64,000 nucleotides of DNA from Draconibacterium orientale (lineage in GTDB: Bacteria; Bacteroidota; Bacteroidia; Bacteroidales; Prolixibacteraceae), in contig NZ_CP007451.1 in the NCBI RefSeq assembly GCF_000626635.1, positions 3,516,501 to 3,580,500 of the forward strand. Direction: 5' to 3'. The notes beneath the pieces were generated by a model, which was not told the DNA's origin, did not search any database, and saw nothing but the letters and a program-made list of their open reading frames with translations. The position numbers were made by a program, and so were the translations under genes. Below, in pieces: positions 18,124 through 29,439 of the stretch (position 1 is the first letter of the stretch; each line of letters starts with the position of its first letter).

Positions 18124-19053
18124 TTACCCAAGAAACGCGATCCAAAGCGGAATTATAAGCACCGAAAGCAGTGTGCCCAGCACCACAATTCGAGCTACCA
18201 GTTTTGTTTCCAGTTTATACTGAACAGCCAGCGCGTACGGAGTAAGCCCAAGTGGCATTGCCGAATCGAGAATAGTGGCTTTAAATTGTAGGTCGTTCAG
18301 GCCGGCAGTACGGATGCCAAAATAAAGCAAAATCGGCAGAGCAATCATCGTTAGCACCACAAAAACGGAAACCCTGATCCATTCGCGGGGAGCGCCAATT
18401 TTGTTTTGCCCCAGGAATATGCCCAGCGAGAATAATACTATGGCCGTTACCGATTCGGCAAAAAGACTAACGGTTTTATCGATAAACGACGGCACTTTTA
18501 GTTGAAATAAAACGATGCACACACCCACAAAAACAGATATCAGCAGTGGGTTTTTTACCAGGCTCAGCATTAATTTCTTCGGCTGAATGCTTTCCTCTCC
18601 AGTTGCTTCGATAAGGATAACGCCAAGCGTTAGCAGCCAGAAAACATAAACAGCTGAAAGAACAGCTGCAACCGGTAAAATTTCGTCGACAAAGCTGCTG
18701 CGAAGAACCGGAATGCCCAGGTAAGCCACGTTTCCAAACGAAAGAATAAGGAAGAGCGAACTGCGTAAACGCTTCGAAAATCGAAAAATCCGTGCTATGG
18801 GGAAAGCCAGTAACATGCACACCGCAATGTATGCCGAATTAATAAAAATAAGTTGGGTATAGGATTCGCCTTGCGGGTCGAGGTGCATCAGCGAGGCAAT
18901 AACCAGAGCCGGGAAGCCGATCCACAATGCGTATTTGTTTAGCACGTCAACCCACGGCCCGTGAGCGGCTTTTGTACGCGAAAAAAGTGTTCCGGTAAAA
19001 ATAACGAGAAACAAGGGCGCAACAGTCTTCAGCGCCAGTAAAAAATGTGCCAT
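18124..19053 (-). CDS. AEC family transporter
   Basis: The 309-residue protein has about ten membrane segments in two halves, each with a P-rich broken helix (NKYALWIGFPALVIASLMHL; LDSAMPLGLTPYALAVQY). This is the pattern of auxin efflux carrier/malonate transporter-like permeases, which move organic acids or similar anions. Nine bases separate it from the upstream HAD phosphatase gene, so they form one unit. Substrate unknown. Confidence 0.85.
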   Translation of the reverse strand: MAHFLLALKTVAPLFLVIFTGTLFSRTKAAHGPWVDVLNKYALWIGFPALVIASLMHLDPQGESYTQLIFINSAYIAVCMLLAFPIARIFRFSKRLRSSLFLILSFGNVAYLGIPVLRSSFVDEILPVAAVLSAVYVFWLLTLGVILIEATGEESIQPKKLMLSLVKNPLLISVFVGVCIVLFQLKVPSFIDKTVSLFAESVTAIVLFSLGIFLGQNKIGAPREWIRVSVFVVLTMIALPILLYFGIRTAGLNDLQFKATILDSAMPLGLTPYALAVQYKLETKLVARIVVLGTLLSVLIIPLWIAFLG

Positions 19054-19062
19054 AAATCCCTT

Positions 19063-19677
19063 TTATTTGTTTTCAGTCATGGCCCAGTCGCCATAAATAA
19101 TGTGTTCGCGCACGTCGGTAACAAACATACCAACTTCTTTGGCTGCTGAAATTCCCAGGTCTCCGTCTTCAAAAACCTGGCAAAATTGTGGTTCAACACC
19201 CATCAATTCAGCACATTTTAGAAAGGTTTCAGGATGTGGTTTGTGCTTCTGCACGTCGTCGGCTGAAACTACAAAATCGAAATATTCACGAATGCCCAGC
19301 TCTTTTAACTGCACTTCGGCACTTTTCCCGCTAGCACCTGTTCCCACCGCCATGGGCAGTTTTCCGTGGTAATTTTTTACAATCGCGATTACCTCTTCAA
19401 TTGGTTGCAGCAAATGTGCCGAGTCCCAGAACGATTGTTGTTTCATACGAACCAGTATTTCAGGCTGTTCATCCACATTGTATTGCTCAACAATTCGTTT
19501 GGCAAATTCAATGGTCGGGCGGCCTGTCATTTCATGAATAATATTCGGATCAAAATCGAAATTATATTTTTTGCCTACGATATTCCAGGTTTCTACATGC
19601 ACCGGAAGCGAGTTCGACAGGGTTCCGTCTAAATCAAAAATCAAGGCTTTTGCCTCGGGATGAACTGTAATTGCCAT
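19063..19677 (-). CDS. HAD family hydrolase, beta-phosphoglucomutase-like subfamily
   Basis: The HAD motif I is FDLDGTLSNSLPVH with nucleophile Asp and acid Asp two residues later. Motif II is VGTGASGKS, the lysine is in KHKPHPETFLK and the metal aspartates are in VFEDGDLGISAA. The cap domain lies between motifs I and II, as in beta-PGM and phosphatases such as YqaB. The start is taken at ATG 19677 (MAITVHPEAKA). It is co-transcribed with the AEC transporter gene. The substrate is probably a sugar phosphate. Confidence 0.87.
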   Translation of the reverse strand: MAITVHPEAKALIFDLDGTLSNSLPVHVETWNIVGKKYNFDFDPNIIHEMTGRPTIEFAKRIVEQYNVDEQPEILVRMKQQSFWDSAHLLQPIEEVIAIVKNYHGKLPMAVGTGASGKSAEVQLKELGIREYFDFVVSADDVQKHKPHPETFLKCAELMGVEPQFCQVFEDGDLGISAAKEVGMFVTDVREHIIYGDWAMTENK

Positions 19678-19858
19678 ATTTTCAAATTTGCCGTAAATGT
19701 AACAGAACCCCGGCACAGCGTGAAAGTTCAATTGCTAATACATGAAGATTTAATCATCAGTTAAAAAAGTCATTCTGATTATGTTTGTGCGAATTGTAAA
19801 ATAAATAGATAAAATCTATTAATCATTGGTAATAAGTAATTAAGATATTGTAAGTTAA

Positions 19859-22111
<2,253 letters not shown>

Positions 22112-22131
22112 TTGGTAACTCATTCAAAACT

Positions 22132-22168
22132 AAAAGGCTGTCCGGTATTACTTTGGACAGCCTTTTTT
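22132..22168 (+). terminator. Terminator of katG
   Basis: AAAAGGCTGTCC pairs perfectly with GGACAGCCTTTT around an 11-base loop, with a T-run after it. The A-run on the other side lets it also end the convergent SIMPL gene. Confidence 0.85.
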
Positions 22169-22190
22169 ATGTCTTTAACAATTTTGCTTT

Positions 22191-22916
22191 TCAGATTTCC
22201 CAGGCAATAACAATATTTGTTCGCATTTCAATTTCGTTGGGTGATAGTACTGATGTAATATCAGCTTTGGCATTACGGGTCATTGGCAATATTTCAGCAT
22301 TCATGAGTTCCATATTTGTATTGAAAGTTCCAATCATCCGGGGTTCGCCGTACTGGATTGATTTGATTTTGCCCAGTTGAACATCGGCGCTTTGGGCAAT
22401 CACGGTTGCTTTTTGTTTGGCATCTTCTACGGCCAGCTGAATGAGTTTTTCTTTTACCATTTCCATTTGTTCCTCCGAAAGGGCAAAGTTCAGATTGAAA
22501 TTCGACTGCAGATTGTCTTTGATCAGTTCAAAAATTTTATCATTTTTTTCATAATCTTTTTGTGTACGGATGGTAACCGGAATATTTGCCTCGTAGCCTT
22601 CAAACACCGGCTGCCGCAATTGGGGATCATATTTTTGTACTTCGTGAATAGCAAAACTGTTTGTTTTTATCAGTTCTTCGTCAATCCCGTTTTTAATAAA
22701 CAGCTTTTTTATTTTGTCAATTTTTTCAACCGACATTTCCGCGCACTGCTTGTAATTTTCGTCTTTAACACTAAAATTTACAGTGAATGATATTTCTTCA
22801 GGAGCCAATTTAACTGATGATTTTCCTTCAACAGTAATAATTCCATTTTGATTATTTTGAGCGAAAGAGCCAAATGCAAAAAGCATAACGGCAAGGGATA
22901 AAATAATTTTCTTCAT
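22191..22916 (-). CDS. SIMPL domain (DUF541) periplasmic protein
   Basis: The 241-residue protein has a signal peptide (FAFGSFAQ cleavage region near residue 20) and one SIMPL/DUF541 domain. ITVEGKSSVKLAPEEISFTV is the family start, and the LAVEDAKQKATVIAQSADVQLGKI helix region is conserved. Family members act in the periplasm or envelope (for example BP26/OMP28) and form oligomeric channels or stress proteins; the role here is not known. Confidence 0.87.
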   Translation of the reverse strand: MKKIILSLAVMLFAFGSFAQNNQNGIITVEGKSSVKLAPEEISFTVNFSVKDENYKQCAEMSVEKIDKIKKLFIKNGIDEELIKTNSFAIHEVQKYDPQLRQPVFEGYEANIPVTIRTQKDYEKNDKIFELIKDNLQSNFNLNFALSEEQMEMVKEKLIQLAVEDAKQKATVIAQSADVQLGKIKSIQYGEPRMIGTFNTNMELMNAEILPMTRNAKADITSVLSPNEIEMRTNIVIAWEI

Positions 22917-22919
22917 GAC

Positions 22920-23099
22920 TTAATTTTTAATGATTTTAATTGTTTGTCTGTTACTCTGATTTTGTAAAGTTACAAAGTATATGCCAGAAGAAAGTTCATC
23001 TTGAATAATCTCATTTGTGTAGCTTGTAAATACCTTTTGAAATGGCTGGTTTTGAGAATAATCGTCAAAATAAGACAACAAAAAATTTAAATCCCTGTG
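22920..23099 (-). pseudogene. Orphan type IX secretion C-terminal sorting domain fragment
   Basis: On the minus strand a frame without a start codon ends at TAA 22922-22920. It reads FDDYSQNQPFQKVF, then ELSSGIYFVTLQNQ and RQTIKIIKN at the stop. L-xx-GIY-xV-x(n)-KIIK is the hallmark of the T9SS type A sorting domain. The rest of the cargo protein is absent, as the divergent peptidase gene lies immediately upstream. It looks like the surviving tail of a deleted secreted-protein gene, and indirectly indicates that this organism has a type IX secretion system. Confidence 0.55.
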
Positions 23100-23163
23100 T
23101 TATCTCATAGCTTGAAAATCGTAACTTTTGCTACTTTCGGGCTTCAAATTAAAAATCAAAAAA

Positions 23164-25287
23164 ATGCGTCTAATTGTAATTATTCTTTTACTTCTTGTTC
23201 AAACTTTTGCTTTTGCCCAAACCAAACAAATGAGTCTGGAAGATGCCGTTTACGGGCGTTATACCTATTTGTATCCCGAGTCAATGTCGGGTTTGCAATG
23301 GATGGATGATGAACATTTTTCTTTTATTGAAGACAAATCGATTGTTGCCGAATCGGCAAAATCAGGCGAGAAAAGTACTGTTTTTTCGCTCAATGAGTTA
23401 AACGAAATTACCGGTGCAAACTTACAACGCATTCCATCATACCGCTGGATCGGCCAAACCGACCTTTTGATTTCGGATGCTAAAAAATATTGGTTGGTTG
23501 ACAGTAACACGAAGAATGTAAAATATAAAATTGAACTTCCTGAAAATGCTGATAATGCAAGTTTTTCAGAAGAAGGACAATATGTGGCTTTCACTCAGGG
23601 CCACGATTTATTTGTGGCGCTGGCCAACGGAACAACAAAACAAATTACAAGCGATGGCGGTAACGGAATTGTAAACGGACAAACCGTACACCGTAACGAA
23701 TTTGGCATATCAGGTGGTATTTTTAATTCGCCCAAAGGAAATTTTGTGGCTTTTTACCGCAAAGATGAAAGTATGGTGAAAGATTATCCGCTGGTGGATT
23801 TTATGGCACGTCAGGCAGAACTCACGCCGGTAAAATACCCGATGGCCGGAATGGCAAGTCATCATGTAACTTTAGGTGTTTACAATATTGAAAGCGGAGT
23901 AACAACATTTCTGAAAACCGGAGAACCGCTCGATCATTTTCTTACCAACGTAGCCTGGTCGCCCGATGAAAAAAGCATTTACATGGCCGAGTTGAACCGC
24001 GAACAAAACCACATGCAACTAAATTGCTACGATGTGGTAACAGGCGAAAAAGTGAAAACACTTTTTGAAGAATCGTCGGATACCTATGTAGAACCATTGT
24101 ATCCGGTTCAGTTTTCGAAAGTGAATCCCGGCGAATTTTATTACCTCAGCCGTCTGGATGGCTGGTTTCATGTGTACAAATACAATACCGACGGAAAGTT
24201 GGTGCAGCAAATTACAAAAGGCGAATGGGAAGTTACAAACATACTGGGTTTCGATGCTAAAGAAAAGACACTTTTTGTTGAAGCTACCCTCGACGATCCG
24301 CTGCAAAACAATATTTACAAGGTGGATGTGAAATCGGGGGAAACAGAGCGACTCTCGAAAGAAGACGGTGTTCATGGCGGAACTTTAAGTCCTGATGCTG
24401 CTTATGTTTTAGATCGTTGGTCAGGCACGGAAGTACCCGGAAAAGTAGATTTAATTTCATCAAACGGAAAAAATACACGAACAATTTTTGCGTCGGAAGA
24501 TCCGCTAAAAGACTACCAGTTGGGCGAAAATAAGCTGGTATCGTTAAAAACGAAAGACGGGAAATACGATTTGTTTGGACGATTAATTTTGCCGAATGAT
24601 TTTGATCCGGCGAAAAAATACCCGGTAGTAGTTTACGTTTATGGCGGACCACACTCGCAACTGGTAACCAAAGGCTGGCAAAACCAGGCGCGCTGGTGGC
24701 AGTATTACATGGCATCGCAGGGCTATATTGCTTTTACGCTCGATAACCGCGGCACAAACAACCGTGGCCGTGCTTTTGAAACAGCTATTCACCGAAATTT
24801 AGGTGTATTGGAAACTGAAGACCAGATGCAGGGGATTGAATACCTGCTTTCGCTGCCTTATGTTGATGCTGATCGCATTGGCGTTCACGGATGGAGTTAC
24901 GGTGGTTTTATGACACTAAATTTAAAATTAAAACATCCCGAAATTTTTAAAGTGGCAGCTGCCGGTGGCCCGGTGGTTGACTGGAGCATGTACGAAATTA
25001 TGTATGGCGAGCGTTACATGGATATGCCGCAGGAAAATCCGGAGGGTTATAAAAATTCAGATATGACCAAATACGTGGAAAATCTCGATGGAAAACTGAT
25101 GCTGATTCATGGCGTGCAAGACGCAACAGTGGTGATGCAACACAGTATGAAATTTCTGCGCGAGTGTGTGAAACAAAACAAGCAGGTCGACTTTTTTGCT
25201 TACCCGATTCATGAGCATAATGTGCGCGGAAAAGACCGTGTGCACCTGATGGAGAAAGTGAGCCGCTATTTCTTCGAAAACCTGTAA
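23164..25287 (+). CDS. S9 family dipeptidyl peptidase IV-like protein
   Basis: The 707-residue exported serine peptidase starts at ATG 23164 with a clear signal peptide (MRLIVIILLLLVQTFAFAQ). The N-terminal beta-propeller domain (about 30-440) is followed by an alpha/beta hydrolase domain with nucleophile Ser in GWSYGGF (about residue 578), Asp in HGVQDATV (about 653) and His in HEHNV (about 685). DPP IV-type enzymes release X-Pro dipeptides from peptides in the periplasm. No operon partner. Confidence 0.93.
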   Translation: MRLIVIILLLLVQTFAFAQTKQMSLEDAVYGRYTYLYPESMSGLQWMDDEHFSFIEDKSIVAESAKSGEKSTVFSLNELNEITGANLQRIPSYRWIGQTDLLISDAKKYWLVDSNTKNVKYKIELPENADNASFSEEGQYVAFTQGHDLFVALANGTTKQITSDGGNGIVNGQTVHRNEFGISGGIFNSPKGNFVAFYRKDESMVKDYPLVDFMARQAELTPVKYPMAGMASHHVTLGVYNIESGVTTFLKTGEPLDHFLTNVAWSPDEKSIYMAELNREQNHMQLNCYDVVTGEKVKTLFEESSDTYVEPLYPVQFSKVNPGEFYYLSRLDGWFHVYKYNTDGKLVQQITKGEWEVTNILGFDAKEKTLFVEATLDDPLQNNIYKVDVKSGETERLSKEDGVHGGTLSPDAAYVLDRWSGTEVPGKVDLISSNGKNTRTIFASEDPLKDYQLGENKLVSLKTKDGKYDLFGRLILPNDFDPAKKYPVVVYVYGGPHSQLVTKGWQNQARWWQYYMASQGYIAFTLDNRGTNNRGRAFETAIHRNLGVLETEDQMQGIEYLLSLPYVDADRIGVHGWSYGGFMTLNLKLKHPEIFKVAAAGGPVVDWSMYEIMYGERYMDMPQENPEGYKNSDMTKYVENLDGKLMLIHGVQDATVVMQHSMKFLRECVKQNKQVDFFAYPIHEHNVRGKDRVHLMEKVSRYFFENL

Positions 25288-25380
25288 ATTACCTCGCCGA
25301 AAAACGTTTTTTGCTGTTTCCGGGGGAGCCGGAAAGAGGCAATGATGAACTGATATTGTATATTTAGGTGCAAAAACCAA

Positions 25381-25388
25381 TAACTTTG
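25381..25388 (+). promoter_or_regulatory. Probable -7 element for the XRE-cupin/ligase operon
   Basis: TAACTTTG matches TAnnTTTG and lies 32 bp before the ATG at 25420. A TTTG-like -33 box is not obvious. Confidence 0.4.
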
Positions 25389-25419
25389 CAGATAGCTAAC
25401 CAATAGAAAATAAATTATT

Positions 25420-25974
25420 ATGAACGGACAAATTAAAGAGATAGCCATGAGGCTAAGAGGTTTACGGGATGTGCTCAATATTTCAGTTGACGAAATAGCA
25501 ACTGCATGCAAAGTGTCCGCCGAAGAATACGAGAGCTATGAAAGTGGAAAAACAGATATTCCGGTTGGTGTTCTCGAAAATATATCAAAGAAATATGATA
25601 TTGGGTTAACTGCATTGCTTTTTGGCGATGAACCTCACATGAAATCATTTTATCTCACCCGGGCAGGCGAGGGAACAGCTATGGAGCGTACCCGGGCCTA
25701 TAAATATCAGGCGCTGGCATCAGGGTTTATCGGACGGAAAGCTGATCCGTTTGTTGTAACTGTGGAGCCGGATGCTGAAGAAAAACCAATTCATCTGAAT
25801 AGTCATAGTGGACAGGAATTGAACTTTGTTTTGGAAGGCAAATTATTGTTGAGTGTTGATGGACATGAAATGATACTCAACCAGGGAGACAGCCTTTATT
25901 TTGATGCAACTCTTCCGCACGGAATGAAAGCATTAGAGGGGAAACCAGTAAAATTCCTGGCTGTAATTCTATAA
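25420..25974 (+). CDS. XRE-family regulator with cupin sensor domain
   Basis: The 184-residue protein has an N-terminal helix-turn-helix of XRE/HTH_3 type (residues 8-65, with VDEIATACKVSAEEYESYES) and a C-terminal cupin_2 barrel (about 110-180, HLNSHSGQELNFVLEGKLLL and GDSLYFDATLPHGM). Such proteins bind DNA and sense a small ligand in the cupin. The ligase gene follows after 16 bp, so it probably autoregulates this two-gene operon in response to a carboxylate or its CoA ester; that is inference. Confidence 0.88.
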   Translation: MNGQIKEIAMRLRGLRDVLNISVDEIATACKVSAEEYESYESGKTDIPVGVLENISKKYDIGLTALLFGDEPHMKSFYLTRAGEGTAMERTRAYKYQALASGFIGRKADPFVVTVEPDAEEKPIHLNSHSGQELNFVLEGKLLLSVDGHEMILNQGDSLYFDATLPHGMKALEGKPVKFLAVIL

Positions 25975-25990
25975 TAAAACTTGATGCTAC

Positions 25991-27652
25991 ATGATTGAAA
26001 AATACTTAAAACAGACTGCTTTTACCGATTTTGAGGATTTTAAAGCCAATTACGAGTTGATTATTCCGGAAGATTTCAACTTTGCCTACGACGTGGTTGA
26101 CGGCTGGGCAGCAAAAGATCCCAACAAAAGAGCATTGCTTTGGACAAACGATAAAGGCGAAAGCCGAACATACACCTTTGGCGAATTGAAAGAAATAACC
26201 GACCGCACTGCCGGCTATTTTTCGTCGCTGGGAATTGGAAAAGGCGATATGGTTATGGCTATTTTAAAACGCCGTGCCGAGTTTTGGTTTACCATTATTG
26301 CGCTGCATAAAATTGGCGCCGTTATTATTCCGGCAACGCATTTGCTCACTAAAAAAGATATAATTTACCGTAACAATGCCGCCACCATTAAAGCCATTGT
26401 TTGCGACGGCGATGAACTGATAACCAAAAATGTGAACGATGCTTCGCCCGAGTCGCCGTCTGTTGAAAAGCTTGTTTCAATCGGCCCGGTTATTCCTGAA
26501 GGATGGGAAGATTTTCATAAAGGAATTGAAAATGCTGAGCCATTTCAACGTCCTGCTGAGCCTACAAAAAATGATGATCCGATTATTGTAAGTTTTACAT
26601 CGGGAACTACCGGCGATCCGAAAATGGTAGTGCTCGACAGTGTTTATCCGCTGGCGCACATTGTTACGGCAAAATACTGGCAAAACCTGCACCACGGTAG
26701 TCTTCACCTTACCATTGCCGACACCGGCTGGCTAAAAGCTGTTTGGGGGAAATTGTACGGACAATGGCTGGTTGGCGCATCGGTATTTGTTTACGATCAT
26801 GAAAAATTTACACCTTCCGATATTCTGGAAGTGCTTTCAAAATACCAGGTAACTTCGCTTTGTGCACCGCCAACAATTTTCCGATTTCTTATCAGGGAAG
26901 ATTTTGAAAAATACGATCTCTCGGCACTGGAATGGTGTACCATTGCCGGCGAAGCGTTAAATCCGGAGGTTTACAACCGTTTTTACGACTTAACAGGAAT
27001 AAAACTACGCGAGGGGTACGGACAAAGTGAAACTACCTTGTCAGTGTTTACTTCGCCATGGGTAGAACCCAAGCCGGGATCGATGGGACTTCCAAGTCCG
27101 CATTACGATATTGATTTGCTGACATCGGAAGGACGATCGGCCGAAGCCGGTGAGCAGGGGCAAATTGTAATACGTATCGACAAAAATTATCCGGCCGGAT
27201 TGTTTGGCGGATACTACCGCAATCAACAACTGACCGACGAAGCTATGTCGGATGGAATATATTACACCGGCGATTTGGCCTGGAAAGATGAGGATGGCTA
27301 CTTGTGGTTTGTGGGCCGTGCCGACGATGTAATTAAAAGTTCGGGTTACCGTATCGGGCCTTTCGAGGTGGAAAGTGCATTGATGACACACCCCGCCGTG
27401 GTAGAATGTGCCATTACAGGTGTGCCCGACGAAATACGTGGGCAGATTGTAAAAGCAACGGTTGTGTTGGCTAAAGACTACAAGGATAAAGCCGGCGTGG
27501 CCTTGGTGAAAACCTTACAGGATCACGTAAAAAAGGTAACAGCTCCTTATAAATACCCACGCCAGATCCAATTTGTGGAGGAACTGCCAAAAACTATTAG
27601 CGGAAAAATCCGACGCGTAGAAATCCGCGAGCGCGATGATTCAACAAAATAG
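25991..27652 (+). CDS. AMP-dependent acyl-CoA synthetase
   Basis: The 553-residue member of the ANL superfamily activates a carboxylate to acyl-AMP and then acyl-CoA. Core motifs are VSFTSGTTGDPKMV (P-loop), REGYGQSETT, YYTGDLAWKDEDGYLWFVGR, DDVIKSSGYRIGPFEVESAL (hinge) and the C-terminal lysine in PKTISGKIRR. The overall pattern resembles acetyl/medium-chain acyl-CoA synthetases. The chain length accepted cannot be read from sequence. It is the second gene of the operon with the XRE-cupin regulator. Confidence 0.9.
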   Translation: MIEKYLKQTAFTDFEDFKANYELIIPEDFNFAYDVVDGWAAKDPNKRALLWTNDKGESRTYTFGELKEITDRTAGYFSSLGIGKGDMVMAILKRRAEFWFTIIALHKIGAVIIPATHLLTKKDIIYRNNAATIKAIVCDGDELITKNVNDASPESPSVEKLVSIGPVIPEGWEDFHKGIENAEPFQRPAEPTKNDDPIIVSFTSGTTGDPKMVVLDSVYPLAHIVTAKYWQNLHHGSLHLTIADTGWLKAVWGKLYGQWLVGASVFVYDHEKFTPSDILEVLSKYQVTSLCAPPTIFRFLIREDFEKYDLSALEWCTIAGEALNPEVYNRFYDLTGIKLREGYGQSETTLSVFTSPWVEPKPGSMGLPSPHYDIDLLTSEGRSAEAGEQGQIVIRIDKNYPAGLFGGYYRNQQLTDEAMSDGIYYTGDLAWKDEDGYLWFVGRADDVIKSSGYRIGPFEVESALMTHPAVVECAITGVPDEIRGQIVKATVVLAKDYKDKAGVALVKTLQDHVKKVTAPYKYPRQIQFVEELPKTISGKIRRVEIRERDDSTK

Positions 27653-27709
27653 CTTATAAATCATCCAATCCTCACGGGGTTGTTATTGTGATGATTTTGA
27701 TTGGTATTT

Positions 27710-27821
27710 TACTATAAACGAACACCTACAGCGTTCTCTTTTATTCAAATAGAACCCGGTACGGGTTCGCTTATAGTAGTAGCAAGGTTAAGGACATTCG
27801 TTTGATAACCCGGTACGGGTT
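27710..27821. repeat. Inverted-repeat element plus duplicated AACCCGGTACGGGTT
   Basis: TACTATAAACGAAC (27710-27723) and GTTCGCTTATAGTA (27765-27778) are complementary at 13 of 14 positions and enclose a 69-bp element. The 15-bp palindrome AACCCGGTACGGGTT occurs at its right end (27753-27767) and again at 27807-27821, 54 bp on. It lies just upstream of the LysM gene and may be a small mobile palindrome or an operator pair. Confidence 0.45.
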
Positions 27822-27831
27822 AGATGTTTTT

Positions 27832-29439
27832 ATGAAATTCCTTCCGGATAATTGCAGGCTGTTTAATCGGAAATCATATTTTTGCGTAACATTTTTGCAA
27901 AAGTTGTATTTGAAACGATTCGAACAAAATAAACCGGGTTCTTTAATTGGAATTTTTGTGGTTTTGCTGTTGTTGGTTCCCCTGTTAAATTGGGGGCAGA
28001 GCAGTATTAACGGCGAAGATTTCCAATCGCGATTGTTGCAAAATATTCATCAGCAGGTTTTTGAATATCCCTGGAGCAGTGCTGCTTTTTTCCCGGGCAA
28101 TCTGGAGTTGGCCAGTCGTCAGACCATAAAACGGCAACTGAAAAGCGCGAAAGAATATGCACATAATCCGGATGCATTTGAGACCTGTTTTTCGACTTTA
28201 AATAATTTGCCTGCACCCGATAAAGCAATTTTCATCAAAAACTTTTATTTCTATCGGCCGGGAATAGTAAGCGAATTGGCCAAAGCCGGGTTGAGCGAAG
28301 AATTGCAATATTTGCCGGCAACACTATCGGCATTTAACATCGAAGCAAAAAGTCCGTTTAAACGAGCAGGCGCATGGCAGCTAACACATTTTCAGGGTGT
28401 ATTGAATGGTTTGCAAATCAATAAGCTGATCGATGAACGACTGAATGTTTCTAAAGCGACGCATGCTGCTGTTCAGGAGTTGAAGAAGAATGAAGCGTTG
28501 TTCGATCATCCGAAAAAAGCGATGCTGGCGTTTGTTTTTGGAAAAACGCAGATTAAAAATTTGTGTCGTCGTGCCGGTGGCGATAAGTGTTCTGTAAACG
28601 AATTGCTGGAAGTGGCACCAAAAGAAATGACTGATTTTATGGCAGCCTACCAGGCAACAGCAGCATTTTTAAGCCAGAACAAATTTATTCCGGAACAGGA
28701 ACTTCCAAAAACAGCAGAAGCAAAAGTACGTATTCAAACGCATTTCGACCAAATAAGTGCTGTGCTGCCAATTTCAACCGATGAACTTCGCTTTTTAAAT
28801 CCGCAGTTTCCATATTCTATCATCCCAGAACAGGCTTCGATTACTTTGCCTGAAAAATTGAAGCAAGACTTTTTGTTTCTGCAGGATTCCATTTACAATG
28901 GTGTTGATTCAACGCTGTTTGAGGTGGTGGCGCAAAAAATTGAATATCCGCCGGCACCCAACCGTCAGTATGTGGGCGAGAAGGTAAAGGATCTGGAAAT
29001 AGAAGGAAAAACAAAAATCAAATACACCATAAAATCGGGCGATGTGCTGGGATTTATTGCCGAAGATTACGATGTGCGGGTAGCCGATTTAAAATACTGG
29101 AACAATATTTACGACGAACGCAAAATTCAGGCGGGTAAAACGCTTGATATTTTTATTGACGATGAAAATGCCGATTATTACCGCAACCTTCAGCAAGAAA
29201 CAGCTAAGAAGGAGGAGCAAAAAACTGTAGTTCCGGATTTTGCATCCGCAACTTTGCCGGGGATTGTTGTTCCCGAATCGGCAAAAAAAGTAGAGCACAT
29301 TGTAAAAAGTGGTGAGTCGCCATATGTAATTGCACAAAAATACGATGGCGTAACGCCCGAGAAAATACTGGAATGGAACAGCGTTAGCGATGCGCGTAGA
29401 ATCCAAATTGGTCAGAAATTAATTATATACCTACAATGA
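27832..29439 (+). CDS. LysM protein with a degenerate (probably inactive) MltD-like transglycosylase domain
   Basis: An N-terminal hydrophobic anchor or signal (LIGIFVVLLLLVPLLNWG) is followed by a lytic-transglycosylase-like region (about residues 155-275 counting from an in-frame TTG at 27802), recognisable by EELQYLPATLSAF, GAWQL and IDERLNVSKAT. In active MltD-type enzymes the first motif carries the catalytic Glu (ESAF); here the codon at 28324-28326 gives Leu. The AYNxG motif is also lost (LAFVFGK). Two LysM domains end the protein (IKYTIKSGDVLGFIAEDY; VEHIVKSGESPYVIAQKY). The start is uncertain: ATG 27832, or TTG 27904 just after a -7-like TATTTTTG (27877-27884). It overlaps the next gene by 4 bp and probably anchors to peptidoglycan. 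Confidence 0.8.
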   Translation: MKFLPDNCRLFNRKSYFCVTFLQKLYLKRFEQNKPGSLIGIFVVLLLLVPLLNWGQSSINGEDFQSRLLQNIHQQVFEYPWSSAAFFPGNLELASRQTIKRQLKSAKEYAHNPDAFETCFSTLNNLPAPDKAIFIKNFYFYRPGIVSELAKAGLSEELQYLPATLSAFNIEAKSPFKRAGAWQLTHFQGVLNGLQINKLIDERLNVSKATHAAVQELKKNEALFDHPKKAMLAFVFGKTQIKNLCRRAGGDKCSVNELLEVAPKEMTDFMAAYQATAAFLSQNKFIPEQELPKTAEAKVRIQTHFDQISAVLPISTDELRFLNPQFPYSIIPEQASITLPEKLKQDFLFLQDSIYNGVDSTLFEVVAQKIEYPPAPNRQYVGEKVKDLEIEGKTKIKYTIKSGDVLGFIAEDYDVRVADLKYWNNIYDERKIQAGKTLDIFIDDENADYYRNLQQETAKKEEQKTVVPDFASATLPGIVVPESAKKVEHIVKSGESPYVIAQKYDGVTPEKILEWNSVSDARRIQIGQKLIIYLQ

